Shown: in pieces, positions 43,245-51,679 of the stretch | Layout of the letters: each line of letters opens with the position of its first letter | Numbering within the stretch: the stretch's first letter is position 1 | NCBI RefSeq assembly: GCF_000764665.1 | Contig: NZ_JRGM01000032.1 | Coordinates: 24,482-88,481, forward strand | Reading direction: 5' to 3' | Length of the DNA stretch: 64,000 nucleotides | Source of the DNA: Aeromonas lacus | GTDB taxonomy: Bacteria; Pseudomonadota; Gammaproteobacteria; Enterobacterales; Aeromonadaceae | Notes under the pieces: generated by a model | What the model was told of the DNA's origin: nothing | Seen by the model: only the letters and a program-made list of their open reading frames with translations | The model's database searches: none | Made by a program: the position numbers and the translations under genes

Positions 43245-44723
43245 TTAACGCAGGGCTTTCATCTCACCGGCGATGATTTCGGCCAATGGGCCCAGAATCA
43301 CCTGCAGGTTCTGCTCGCCGAGCTTGACCACACCGGCCGCACCCAGGGCTTTCAGCTTGCGCTCATCGACGATGCTGCGGTCTTTCAGGGTCAGACGCAG
43401 ACGGGTGATGCAGGCATCGATGGTAACCAGGTTGTCCTGACCACCCAGCACTTCCAGATACTGCTTGGCCAGCTCGGTACGGTTGGTGGACTGGGCAACA
43501 GCCGGAGCAGCAGCTTCATCATCTTCACGACCCGGAGTTTTCAGGTTCAGCTTGGCAATGACTACGCGGAACACTGTGTAGTAAAGGCCGAAGAAGACCA
43601 GACCCTGAGGAATCAGCATGTACCAGTTGGTTGCCAGCGGGTTGCGGCTGGAGAGCACCATATCCACCAGACCGGCACTGAAACCGAAACCGGCCATCCA
43701 GTGCATGGAGGCTGCGATGAACACGGAGATACCGGTCAGCACGGCGTGGATGACATACAGTACCGGAGCTACGAACATGAAGGAGAATTCGAGCGGCTCG
43801 GTTACACCGGTGAAGAAGGAGGCAAAGGCAGCAGCGATCATGATGGACGCAACTTTCTCTTTGTTCTCTTTCTTGGCGGAGTGGTAGATGGCCAGAGCGG
43901 CACCCGGCAGACCAAACATCATGATGGGGAAGAAGCCAGCCTGGTACATACCGACCACGCCTTTCACCTGATCCAGGCTCTTGCCAGCGGCCAGAGCGGC
44001 ATCGATGGTAGCCTGACCACCCAGGAAGTTCGGGATGTCGTTGATACCGGCCACGTTGAACCAGAACACGGAGTTCAGGGCGTGGTGCAGACCAATCGGG
44101 ATCAGCAGACGGTTGAAGAAGGCGTAGATACCGGCGCCGGTGGAGCCCAGGCTCACGATGGACTCACCGAAGGAGACCAGACCACCGTAGATTGCTGGCC
44201 ATACGGCCATCAGGATGAAAGATACAACGATCATCACGACGGAGGTTACGATCGGTACCAGACGACGACCGGAGAAGAAGGAGAGAGCCTTGTGCAGCTC
44301 GACGCTGCTGAAGCGGTTGTAGAGCTCAGCGGCGATAACACCACACAGGATACCCACGAACTGGTTGCTGATCTTGGCAAACGCGGCAGGAACCTGCTCC
44401 ACCGGGATGCTCTTGATCTGGGCCACAGCGCCCGGGCTCAGCAGGGTGGTAACGACCAGGAAGCCGACCAGACCTGCCAGAGCAGCAGAACCGTCTTTAT
44501 CCTTGGACATACCGTAAGCAACACCGACTGCGAACAGTACGGACATGTTATCAATAATGGCTGCGCCCGCTTTAATCAGGAAGGCAGCCAACGCGCTCTC
44601 ACCACCCCAACCATTCGGGTCAATCCAGTAGCCAACCCCCATCAGGATCGCGGCGGCAGGCAATACCGCTACCGGCACCATCAGGGCACGGCCGATCTTT
44701 TGCAAATAACCGAGAATGTTCAC
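43245..44723 (-). CDS. nagE: PTS N-acetylglucosamine transporter subunit IICB
   Basis: A 492-residue phosphotransferase-system permease. The IIC membrane domain (about 1-380) contains IGLHHALNSVFWF and GVTEPLEFSFMFVAP. The IIB domain (about 405-490) has phosphocysteine C438 in TIDACITRLRL. The IIA domain of the 648-residue E. coli NagE is absent, so phosphate must come from a separate IIA-Glc-type protein. It imports and phosphorylates GlcNAc. It is divergent from nagBAC across a shared control region and upstream of the chitobiase gene. Confidence 0.95.
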   Translation of the reverse strand: MNILGYLQKIGRALMVPVAVLPAAAILMGVGYWIDPNGWGGESALAAFLIKAGAAIIDNMSVLFAVGVAYGMSKDKDGSAALAGLVGFLVVTTLLSPGAVAQIKSIPVEQVPAAFAKISNQFVGILCGVIAAELYNRFSSVELHKALSFFSGRRLVPIVTSVVMIVVSFILMAVWPAIYGGLVSFGESIVSLGSTGAGIYAFFNRLLIPIGLHHALNSVFWFNVAGINDIPNFLGGQATIDAALAAGKSLDQVKGVVGMYQAGFFPIMMFGLPGAALAIYHSAKKENKEKVASIMIAAAFASFFTGVTEPLEFSFMFVAPVLYVIHAVLTGISVFIAASMHWMAGFGFSAGLVDMVLSSRNPLATNWYMLIPQGLVFFGLYYTVFRVVIAKLNLKTPGREDDEAAAPAVAQSTNRTELAKQYLEVLGGQDNLVTIDACITRLRLTLKDRSIVDERKLKALGAAGVVKLGEQNLQVILGPLAEIIAGEMKALR

Positions 44724-44814
44724 GGTTCCTCTCCTTAGTTAATGTTTTTCTAGAAATTAAGTGCTTATCACGTTTGACGCATAAGCCATCAAGGCTTGAT
44801 TTGCAGTCTAGGGC

Positions 44815-44840
44815 TTTTATTTCGCTGCGCAAATTAATAA
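44815..44840. promoter_or_regulatory. NagC-like operator 1 (nagE side)
   Basis: An AT-rich imperfect palindrome with TTATTTCG and CGCAAATTA arms, the pattern of E. coli NagC sites. It is centred about 105 bp before nagE. Confidence 0.65.
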
Positions 44841-44845
44841 ACCGA

Positions 44846-44867
44846 TAATCGTGATCGTTATCACCCA
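44846..44867. promoter_or_regulatory. CRP site in the nagE-nagB control region
   Basis: The core CGTGATCGTTATCACC contains GTGA-N6-TCAC and lies between the two NagC-like sites, as in the E. coli nagE-nagBACD region. Confidence 0.8.
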
Positions 44868-44908
44868 AACAAGATAAAGGTGGTGGATAGATGTGGCTTA
44901 GTTCGCAA

Positions 44909-44932
44909 TCTTTATTTACGCTATAAAACAAC
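44909..44932. promoter_or_regulatory. NagC-like operator 2 (nagB side)
   Basis: An AT-rich imperfect palindrome with TTTATTTACG and TATAAAACAA arms, centred about 93 bp from operator 1, close to nine helical turns. Confidence 0.6.
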
Positions 44933-44995
44933 TTAAATTCGTCTTAGCCCATTGCCACCGTCAAGCCGGTCGCAACCCGACACAGAGGTATCCAT

Positions 44996-45796
44996 ATGCG
45001 CCTGATCCCGTTGAAGTCCGCCAGCCAAGTAGGCCTGTGGTCTGCCCGTTACATCGTTGACCGTATCAATGCCTTCAAGCCGACAGCAGACCGCCCCTTC
45101 GTACTGGGCCTGCCCACCGGTGGCACTCCGCTCAATACCTACAAGCGTCTTATCGAGTTGCACAAGGCTGGCGAAGTGAGCTTCCAGAACGTGGTCACCT
45201 TCAATATGGACGAGTACGTCGGCCTGCCGGAAGATCACCCGGAGAGCTACCACAGCTTCATGCACAACAACTTCTTCAGCCACATCGACATCCGTCCCGA
45301 GAACATCAACATTCTCAACGGCAATGCCGAAGATCTGGTGGCCGAGTGCAAGCGCTACGAAGACAAGATCAAGTCCTACGGCAAGATCCACCTGTTCATG
45401 GGCGGCGTCGGCAATGACGGCCACATCGCGTTCAACGAACCGGCCTCTTCCCTCTCCTCCCGTACCCGTGTCAAGACCCTGACCGAGGATACCCGCATCG
45501 CCAACTCCCGCTTCTTCGGTGGCGACATGGAGCAGGTGCCCAAGCTGGCGCTGACCGTGGGTGTCGGCACCCTGATGGATGCGGAAGAGATCATGATCCT
45601 GGTGACCGGTCACAGCAAGGCACTGGCTCTGCAGGCCGCCGTGGAAGGCAGCGTCAACCACATGTGGACCATCTCCACCCTGCAACTGCATCCGAAAGGA
45701 ATGATGGTGTGCGACGAGCCCTCCACCATGGAGCTCAAGGTCAAGACCGTTCGCTACTTCCAGCAGCTGGAAGCTGCCAACATCGGCCGTCTGTAA
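44996..45796 (+). CDS. nagB: Glucosamine-6-phosphate deaminase
   Basis: A 266-residue enzyme, identical in length to E. coli NagB. It has [14 protein letters not shown], the catalytic FNMDEYVGL (Asp72), [14 protein letters not shown] (Asp141/His143) and the allosteric GlcNAc6P region. It converts glucosamine-6-phosphate to fructose-6-phosphate and ammonia. GAGGT lies before the ATG. First gene of nagBAC, with 9 bp to nagA. Confidence 0.97.
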   Translation: MRLIPLKSASQVGLWSARYIVDRINAFKPTADRPFVLGLPTGGTPLNTYKRLIELHKAGEVSFQNVVTFNMDEYVGLPEDHPESYHSFMHNNFFSHIDIRPENINILNGNAEDLVAECKRYEDKIKSYGKIHLFMGGVGNDGHIAFNEPASSLSSRTRVKTLTEDTRIANSRFFGGDMEQVPKLALTVGVGTLMDAEEIMILVTGHSKALALQAAVEGSVNHMWTISTLQLHPKGMMVCDEPSTMELKVKTVRYFQQLEAANIGRL

Positions 45797-45805
45797 GGAG
45801 CGCCC

Positions 45806-46951
45806 ATGTACGCATTGACCAACTGCACTCTCTATACCGGCAGCTGCGTGCTGACCGGTTACGGGGTGCTTATCGAGGGCGACAAGATTGTCGCCATCTC
45901 CCGCGAGGCAGAATTGTCTGCGGATATCGAGAAGATTGATCTCAAAGGCGCCAATCTGACCGCCGGTTTCATCGACGTGCAGCTCAACGGCTGTGGCGGC
46001 GTGATGTTCAACACCGACATCACCACCGAGACCCTGGCCACCATGCAGGCGGCCAACCTGAAATCCGGTACTACCAGCTTTCTGCCGACCCTGATCACCA
46101 GTCCGGATGCAGACATGAAGCAAGCCGTCACCGTCACCCGTGACTACATGGCAGCCCACCCCAACGAGGTGCTGGGTGTCCATCTGGAAGGCCCCTACAC
46201 CAACCTCAAGCGCAAGGGTATCCACCCTGCCGCGCAAATCCGCCAGCCAGCGGACGAGATGATCGACTTCTTCTGCGCCAACGCGGACGCCATCGCCAAG
46301 ATCACCCTGGCACCGGAGCGCAACGATCCGGCCCACGTTCGCCGTCTGGTGGATGCGGGGATCCTGGTCTCTGCCGGCCACACCGCCGCCAGTTATGACC
46401 AGGCGATGGCTGGCTTTGACAACGGCATTCGCTTTGCCACCCACCTCTACAACGCCATGACCCCGACCCTCAACGGTCGCGAGCCGGGCGTCGTGGGCGC
46501 CATCTATGATCGCAAGGATGTCTATGCTGGCGTGATCGTCGATGGCCACCATGTACACTGGGCCAACGTGCGTCTGGCACACAAGATCCTTGGTGAGCGA
46601 CTGGTGCTGGTCACCGATGCCACTGCCGCAGCAGGGGCACCGGAAGGGTTTGAGAAATTTGATTTTTGTGGCACTACCGTCTTTTTGCGCGATGGTCAGT
46701 GCATTGACGAGAATGGTACACTCGGCGGTTCCTCCCTCACCATGATTGAAGGGGTGGAGAATCTGGTCAAGCAGGTCGGATTACCGCTCGATGAAGCACT
46801 GAGAATGGCCAGCCTCTATCCCGCGCGCGCCATTGGATGGGACTCACGTCTCGGTAGTATCCAGGTCGGTAAAGTAGCCAACCTCACTGTCTTCGATCAG
46901 GACTTCACGGTCCGTGGGACCGTGGTTAACGGACACTACACACAACAGTGA
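45806..46951 (+). CDS. nagA: N-acetylglucosamine-6-phosphate deacetylase
   Basis: A 381-residue amidohydrolase (E. coli NagA is 382). It has [24 protein letters not shown], the metal ligands His in [12 protein letters not shown] and [10 protein letters not shown], and the catalytic Asp in [11 protein letters not shown]. It removes acetate from GlcNAc-6-phosphate for NagB. AAGGAG precedes the ATG. The nagC ATG begins five bases after its stop. Confidence 0.96.
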   Translation: MYALTNCTLYTGSCVLTGYGVLIEGDKIVAISREAELSADIEKIDLKGANLTAGFIDVQLNGCGGVMFNTDITTETLATMQAANLKSGTTSFLPTLITSPDADMKQAVTVTRDYMAAHPNEVLGVHLEGPYTNLKRKGIHPAAQIRQPADEMIDFFCANADAIAKITLAPERNDPAHVRRLVDAGILVSAGHTAASYDQAMAGFDNGIRFATHLYNAMTPTLNGREPGVVGAIYDRKDVYAGVIVDGHHVHWANVRLAHKILGERLVLVTDATAAAGAPEGFEKFDFCGTTVFLRDGQCIDENGTLGGSSLTMIEGVENLVKQVGLPLDEALRMASLYPARAIGWDSRLGSIQVGKVANLTVFDQDFTVRGTVVNGHYTQQ

Positions 46952-46955
46952 CATC

Positions 46956-48170
46956 ATGACTGGCGGACAAATAGCAAACGTAGATCTTATCAAGCAGGTC
47001 AACAGTGCAGCCGTATATAGGCTCATCGACCTGCAAGGCCCCATCTCGCGGGTCAAGATTGCCGAGTTGAGTCAGCTGGCCCCGGCCAGCGTGACCAAGA
47101 TAACCCGGCAACTGATCGAGCATGGCCTGATCAAGGAGACCTCTCCGCAAGCCTCCACCGGTGGGCGGCGAGCCATCTCGCTGACCACCATCAAGCATCG
47201 CTTTCAGTTTGTCTCCGCCAAGCTGGGCCGTGGCTACCTGCAGCTGAGTCTCTATGATCTCGACGGCAAGGAGCTCGACCAGCACGTCATTCAGGTGACC
47301 GAGATCGACCAGCAACCCGTGGTCGACATGCTGCTGCGGGAAATTGGCGCCTTCATCGACGCCAACGCCGAGCGCAGCCGCAATCTCATCAGCATCGCCC
47401 TCACCATGCCGGGTCTGGTCAATCCGGAATCCGGCATGGTCATCTATACCCCCAAGTACCAGATCCGCAATCTGGGACTGGCGAAGCTGCTTGAGAACCA
47501 CTTCAACCTCCCCTGCTACGTGGGCAACGACACCCGCTCGCTGGCGCTGGCCGAACATTTCTTCGGCGAGTCCCGCGACTGCATGGACTCCATTCTGGTA
47601 AGCGTTCACCAGGGCACCGGCTCCGGGATCATCACCAAGGGTCAGGTGTTCCTAGGCCAAAACCGCAACGTCGGCGAGATCGGTCATATTCAGGTCGAGC
47701 CGCTCGGCAAGCGTTGCCACTGCGGCAACTTTGGCTGCCTTGAGACCATCGCCTCCAACGAAGCGATCATCGACAAGGTGAAGGAGCTTATCAGCCGCGG
47801 TCACCAGAGCTCGCTGCAGGAGAAGCACATCACCATTCAGGAGGTGTGCAAGGCGGCTCTGGCGGGCGACGAACTGGCTCGCAGCGTCATCGAGAACGTC
47901 GGCGAACATCTGGGACGGGCGGTAGCCATCACGGTCAACCTGTTCAACCCGCAAAAGGTGCTGATCGCTGGCGAAATCACTGCAGCAGAAGAGATCCTCT
48001 TCCCGGCTATCCGCCGTTGCGTAGAACACCAGTCCCTGCCGAGTTTCCACCGTGGCCTGCCCATCGTGAAAGCGCGCTTCCAGAACCAGCCGACCTATGG
48101 CGGCTTTGCGCTGGTCAAGCGTGCCCTGCTGGAGGGAGATCTGCTACAGATCATCATGGAGCAGAAGTAA
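46956..48170 (+). CDS. nagC: N-acetylglucosamine repressor NagC (ROK family)
   Basis: A 404-residue ROK regulator (E. coli NagC is 406). The N-terminal winged helix has NSAAVYRLIDLQGPISR and SVTKITRQLIEHGLIKE. The ROK sugar-binding domain has the zinc ligands in GHIQVEPLGKRCHCGNFGCLE (in part). GlcNAc-6-phosphate releases it from DNA, and the paired operators at 44815 and 44909 are its likely targets. The start at 46956 matches E. coli (MTGGQIANVDL). nagD is missing from the operon. Confidence 0.96.
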   Translation: MTGGQIANVDLIKQVNSAAVYRLIDLQGPISRVKIAELSQLAPASVTKITRQLIEHGLIKETSPQASTGGRRAISLTTIKHRFQFVSAKLGRGYLQLSLYDLDGKELDQHVIQVTEIDQQPVVDMLLREIGAFIDANAERSRNLISIALTMPGLVNPESGMVIYTPKYQIRNLGLAKLLENHFNLPCYVGNDTRSLALAEHFFGESRDCMDSILVSVHQGTGSGIITKGQVFLGQNRNVGEIGHIQVEPLGKRCHCGNFGCLETIASNEAIIDKVKELISRGHQSSLQEKHITIQEVCKAALAGDELARSVIENVGEHLGRAVAITVNLFNPQKVLIAGEITAAEEILFPAIRRCVEHQSLPSFHRGLPIVKARFQNQPTYGGFALVKRALLEGDLLQIIMEQK

Positions 48171-48186
48171 GGTTTATCCTTTGCAA

Positions 48187-48220
48187 TAAAAAACGGCAGC
48201 CAGTGGCTGCCGTTTTTTAT
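48187..48220. terminator. Bidirectional terminator between nagC and eptA
   Basis: AAAACGGCAGCC/GGCTGCCGTTTT stem with an AGT loop and T6 on both strands, shared by two convergent genes. Confidence 0.93.
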
Positions 48221-48242
48221 TGGGCGACTCTCGAACCCCTCA

Positions 48243-49859
48243 TTACTGGCTTCTACAGGCTTTGAAAAGATCCAGATCCCCGTCGTAGACCTTGGTCTGC
48301 ACATCCATGATCCCCAGCATCGAGTGGAACAGGTTGTCGTGGGAGAAGCGCTTGCTGCTCGCCTCCCCGGCCAGGCAGCTCATATCCAGCTGACGGTTGG
48401 CCACCATTTGCGGAGAGAGCCAGGTCAGCAGGGGCACTTTGGTCTGATCGTCCGGCGCGAACTTGTAGGGTGTGCCGTGCAGATAGAGCCCCATGGCCCC
48501 TAGCGACTCACCGTGATCCGAGAGGTAAAGCAGGCCGGTGTTGTACTTGCTCTCCAGAGCCTTGAGCTTGTCGATCAGCTGCGCCACCACCTTGTCGGTA
48601 TAGCGGATGGTGTTGTCATAGGTGTTGACCAGCTCCTCGTCGCTGCAGTTTTCAATGTCGCTGCGCGGGCAGTCGGGCACAAATACCCGATCACTGGCAG
48701 GATAGCGGCGATAGTAGGTCGGGCCGTGACTACCCATCAGGTGAAAGACCACCAGCTTGTTGCCCTTCATTCGGGCGATCTGCTGATCCAGCCCCTCCAG
48801 CAGTACCTCGTCATAACAGGAACCACCCTTGCAGAAGGCCGGATAATCCTTTGGAGCTATATCGATGGTCGGCACATTGCGGCATACCCCCTTGCAACCA
48901 GCATCGTTGTCCTTCCAGAGCACCGAGATACCGGCATGCTGCAGCACATCGAGCAAGCCATCCCGGGCGTTTGCCTGCTGCTCGTCATAGCCACGGCGAG
49001 TCAGGTTGGAGAACATGCAGGGCACCGAAACCGCAGTGGCGGTGCCGCAGGAGCGCACATCCCGAAACGAGACGACGCCCTCCTCTTTGTCGGTAAAACT
49101 GTTGGTCGGTTTGGCATAGCCGTTGAGGGAGTAGTTTTTGCTGCGCGCCGTCTCCCCCACCACCAGAAACATCAGGGTCGGTTTATCCCCTTTGGCGACG
49201 ACTTTGGCATCAGTCCCCAACGGTTGATAAGGGATAGGGGTAGCAAATACCACGTCGCGGGCATATTTGTAGATGCCATTGACATAGTTGGCCGGCACTA
49301 TCTGCTTGCCCAGGATCCGGTGATTGCGGCCGATCGAGACGTAATCCTGATAGTAAAGTGCGGCAACGCCTCCTACGAACAACAGCGAGAGAGCCAGTGC
49401 ACCAGTCCTGATGGCCAACCCCTTGTACCAGTTTGCCGGATAGCGCACCTTCAGCGACCAAAGCACCAGCATGGGTAACACGCCGGTCAGCAGGAACCAG
49501 AGCACGACCGGCACATTCAGGTAGGAGGTAGCCTCGCTGTTGTTGGTCTCCACTATGTTCTGGATCATGCTGGCATCGAAGATGACGCCGTACTTGAGCA
49601 TGGCGTAACTGACGATGGAGCCCGTCAGGATCAACAGCGAAAAGAAGGGCTTGAGCAACCAGCGGAAGGTAAAGGGGATAAAGACGGCATTGAGTGCGGC
49701 AAGCAGTACCAGAGGAACCGAGATAACGAAGCCGGCCCGGACATGTTCCAAACCACTGATAACAGAATAAAAACGAAGGAAGAAAGGCCAGTTCAGCACC
49801 AGTGCAAAAAAGAGCACCAGCAACAAATTCACCTTCATCACACCGAGCGTGATGCGCAT
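48243..49859 (-). CDS. eptA: Lipid A phosphoethanolamine transferase, MCR-3/MCR-7-like (EptA family)
   Basis: A 538-residue inner-membrane enzyme. Five N-terminal helices (about residues 8-28, 43-63, 70-90, 115-137 and 150-170) precede a periplasmic sulfatase-fold domain. Zinc and nucleophile residues are in VVGETAR (Glu236) and the Thr nucleophile in SCGTATAVSVPCMFSN (Thr273), with YLSDHGESLG and HGTPYKFAPDDQ. Cysteine pairs (GCKGVC, GGSCYD, PDCPRSDIENC) match the MCR disulfides. YYQDYVSIGRN and IVPANYVN are strongly MCR-3-like. It adds phosphoethanolamine to lipid A, lowering polymyxin binding. AGGAG precedes the ATG at 49859; an upstream extension is not used. Resistance itself depends on expression and is not shown by sequence. 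Confidence 0.93.
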   Translation of the reverse strand: MRITLGVMKVNLLLVLFFALVLNWPFFLRFYSVISGLEHVRAGFVISVPLVLLAALNAVFIPFTFRWLLKPFFSLLILTGSIVSYAMLKYGVIFDASMIQNIVETNNSEATSYLNVPVVLWFLLTGVLPMLVLWSLKVRYPANWYKGLAIRTGALALSLLFVGGVAALYYQDYVSIGRNHRILGKQIVPANYVNGIYKYARDVVFATPIPYQPLGTDAKVVAKGDKPTLMFLVVGETARSKNYSLNGYAKPTNSFTDKEEGVVSFRDVRSCGTATAVSVPCMFSNLTRRGYDEQQANARDGLLDVLQHAGISVLWKDNDAGCKGVCRNVPTIDIAPKDYPAFCKGGSCYDEVLLEGLDQQIARMKGNKLVVFHLMGSHGPTYYRRYPASDRVFVPDCPRSDIENCSDEELVNTYDNTIRYTDKVVAQLIDKLKALESKYNTGLLYLSDHGESLGAMGLYLHGTPYKFAPDDQTKVPLLTWLSPQMVANRQLDMSCLAGEASSKRFSHDNLFHSMLGIMDVQTKVYDGDLDLFKACRSQ

Positions 49860-49942
49860 AGAAGACTCCTGAATGCCGGATGACACAATAAATGGCGGGG
49901 GCAACACTACCAGAAAGAATGCCGCCAGCGTAGAAGGCAAAA

Positions 49943-49959
49943 ATTAAGCGCGAATTAAG
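49943..49959 (-). promoter_or_regulatory. PmrA-type box upstream of eptA
   Basis: On the minus strand the site reads CTTAAT-N5-CTTAAT, a perfect direct repeat matching the enterobacterial PmrA box (YTTAAK-N5-YTTAAK). It faces eptA from 84 bp upstream of the ATG. No pmrAB genes are in the window. Confidence 0.75.
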
Positions 49960-50090
49960 AGATAACGCAGCGCTCCGTGCGCATCATCACAGCCTCGCAT
50001 CCAGTCAGCCGTTACCTTGGTTTTTTTGTTGTCTATCCATCGGATTTTGCTAGCTTGTTGGGTAGGCATTCAAGAAATGCGAGTTCATCA

Positions 50091-51326
50091 ATGGCACTGA
50101 TCGAAGCCTCTATAGAACAGCTGAGGGTTGGCCACTTTATCCATCTTCCCACCGGATGGACCAACCATCCTTTTATGTTCAATGCCTTCAAAATCAAGGA
50201 TCAGCAGCAGCTGGACATCATTCGCCACCTTGATCTGAACCTCATGATGGTGGACCCCGACAAGAGCGATCTTCCGATCGAGCCCCTGCTGCGCGGCGAT
50301 ATTCCCGATGCCGGCCCCGACCTTGAAGAGCTGGAAGAGCTGATTGCCTCGGGCCCGCCCCCCTTTGATGAAAAAGCCTTCCGCCGCTCCATGCGTGCCG
50401 CCGACAAGGCATTTGGCCAGTCGATGAGCGAGCTGCGCGATGCATTGGGCTCCCTCAACCTGAAGCCGGACGAGGGGCTGGCCAATACCGCTCAGATTGT
50501 TCGCAATGCCGCCCTCCAGCTCAGTCAGCATGAAGGGCCGCTTGGACTGCACCTGATCCGCAACCCCCACACCGACATTTTGCTGCAGCACAGCCTCAAC
50601 GTGGCCTTTATCGCCATGCTGATGGCGCGCGAGCTGGGCATGAATCCCATTGAACTGGAAGAGACCGGTCTGGCCGGACTTATCCACGATATCGGCGAGC
50701 TCAAGATACCGAGCCAGATCATCCAGAAGCGTGGTGAGCTCAGCAAGGCAGAGCAGAATTTTCTCAATATGCACCCGCAATACGGTCTCGACATGCTGAC
50801 CCAGCTCAATGCCTTCGAGCCCAAGATCCGTCAGGTGGCACATCTGCATCATGAACGGCTCGACGGCAGCGGCTATCCGCTGGGGATCAAGGGAGGGGAG
50901 ATACCACCACTGGCACGTCTGATCGGACTGGTGGACTTTTATGACGAGCTGCTGCATCCGCGCAGCAGCGCCAATCCGGCGGCACCAAGCCAGGCCATCA
51001 GCCAGCTCTACAAGCTCTCTCAGAAGAAGTTCGATCAGACGCTGGTCAAGCTGCTGGTCAAGGTGCTGGGGGTTTATCCACCGGGATCGCTGGTGAAACT
51101 CTCGGACGAGACGGTAGCGCTGGTGTTGTCCACCGAACCGACCATGCCGCTCAAACCGAAAATTCTCACCTATATCAAGGGGCAGCGCCCGGAAGCCGTA
51201 CCGATGATCGACCTGCGCGAGGACGAGCGCACCATCACCGCATTTATCAAGCAGGAAGAGCTGGATGAGGGGCAACGGCTCTTCTTCAATCTGACCCGTC
51301 GCTTCTGTTACTACTTTGCGTTTTGA
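50091..51326 (+). CDS. HD-GYP domain cyclic-di-GMP phosphodiesterase (DUF3391 N-terminus)
   Basis: A 411-residue cytoplasmic protein. An N-terminal DUF3391-like region (about 1-125) begins IEQLRVGHFIHLPTGWTNHPF. The HD-GYP domain (about 145-310) has HSLNVAF, the metal HD pair at 199-200 in LIHDIGELKIP, and HHERLDGSGYP at 253-263 with an intact GYP. It should degrade c-di-GMP. It is divergent from eptA. The start at 50091 fits the family, although its ribosome site is weak; the frame is open to 49977. Confidence 0.9.
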   Translation: MALIEASIEQLRVGHFIHLPTGWTNHPFMFNAFKIKDQQQLDIIRHLDLNLMMVDPDKSDLPIEPLLRGDIPDAGPDLEELEELIASGPPPFDEKAFRRSMRAADKAFGQSMSELRDALGSLNLKPDEGLANTAQIVRNAALQLSQHEGPLGLHLIRNPHTDILLQHSLNVAFIAMLMARELGMNPIELEETGLAGLIHDIGELKIPSQIIQKRGELSKAEQNFLNMHPQYGLDMLTQLNAFEPKIRQVAHLHHERLDGSGYPLGIKGGEIPPLARLIGLVDFYDELLHPRSSANPAAPSQAISQLYKLSQKKFDQTLVKLLVKVLGVYPPGSLVKLSDETVALVLSTEPTMPLKPKILTYIKGQRPEAVPMIDLREDERTITAFIKQEELDEGQRLFFNLTRRFCYYFAF

Positions 51327-51353
51327 GTTATCCCCAGAAGCTGGGGATAACTC
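51325..51353 (+). terminator. Long perfect hairpin at the end of the HD-GYP gene
   Basis: A 13-bp perfect stem (GAGTTATCCCCAG and its complement) with an AAG loop. It begins inside the stop codon. There is no T run, so termination is not certain. Confidence 0.5.
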
Positions 51354-51410
51354 ATTGGACAAACCGGAATAATTGCTCGAAGACCCGCCGAAAGGTTGTC
51401 ATCTGACCAT

Positions 51411-51545
51411 GTATAAAAAACGCCCAGCCATTCGGCCGGGCGGAGCATGCCACCTCCGTGTGGCGTATCCAGCGGATACATTCATGCTCCATCCACCAAT
51501 ACCAACCCCGGTGCGCTTACACAAATATCAATTTAACTTGCTGAT
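51411..51545 (-). ncRNA. Candidate structured small RNA (minus strand), with terminator
   Basis: The gene-free interval between the HD-GYP and btsS-like genes. On the minus strand, TTGCCA-N17-CATATT could start a transcript near 51540. It would fold with a GGAGCATG/CATGCTCC closing stem (51442-51449 with 51483-51490) around two hairpins (51465-51479 and 51449-51464). It ends in a GC stem with one mismatch (51421-51442) followed by TTTTTT, an intrinsic terminator. One loop presents ACACGGAGGT, which fits the CsrA/RsmA consensus ACANGGANGU, and three further GGA motifs lie nearby. No known RNA family was recognised. Confidence 0.5.
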
Positions 51546-51679
51546 TTAATATGGTTTTATTCATTCGTTCTGGCAAACTGGCCGACCGTGCCGCCCCGTT
51601 CGGCCGCCAGAACAAGATCCTGATCACACTTATGCACGGGCTGGCGATTATTTCACCCGACTTATGAGGAGCGTTTTTT

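Noticed and set aside
44933..46582. 549-codon minus-strand frame over nagB and nagA
   Set aside because: Shadow of two well-supported genes and of their promoter.
51411..51545. Spot 42, GcvB or a c-di-GMP riboswitch in the gap before btsS
   Set aside because: The terminator resembles Spot 42 only in being GC-rich; the 5' parts and the riboswitch core motifs do not match.
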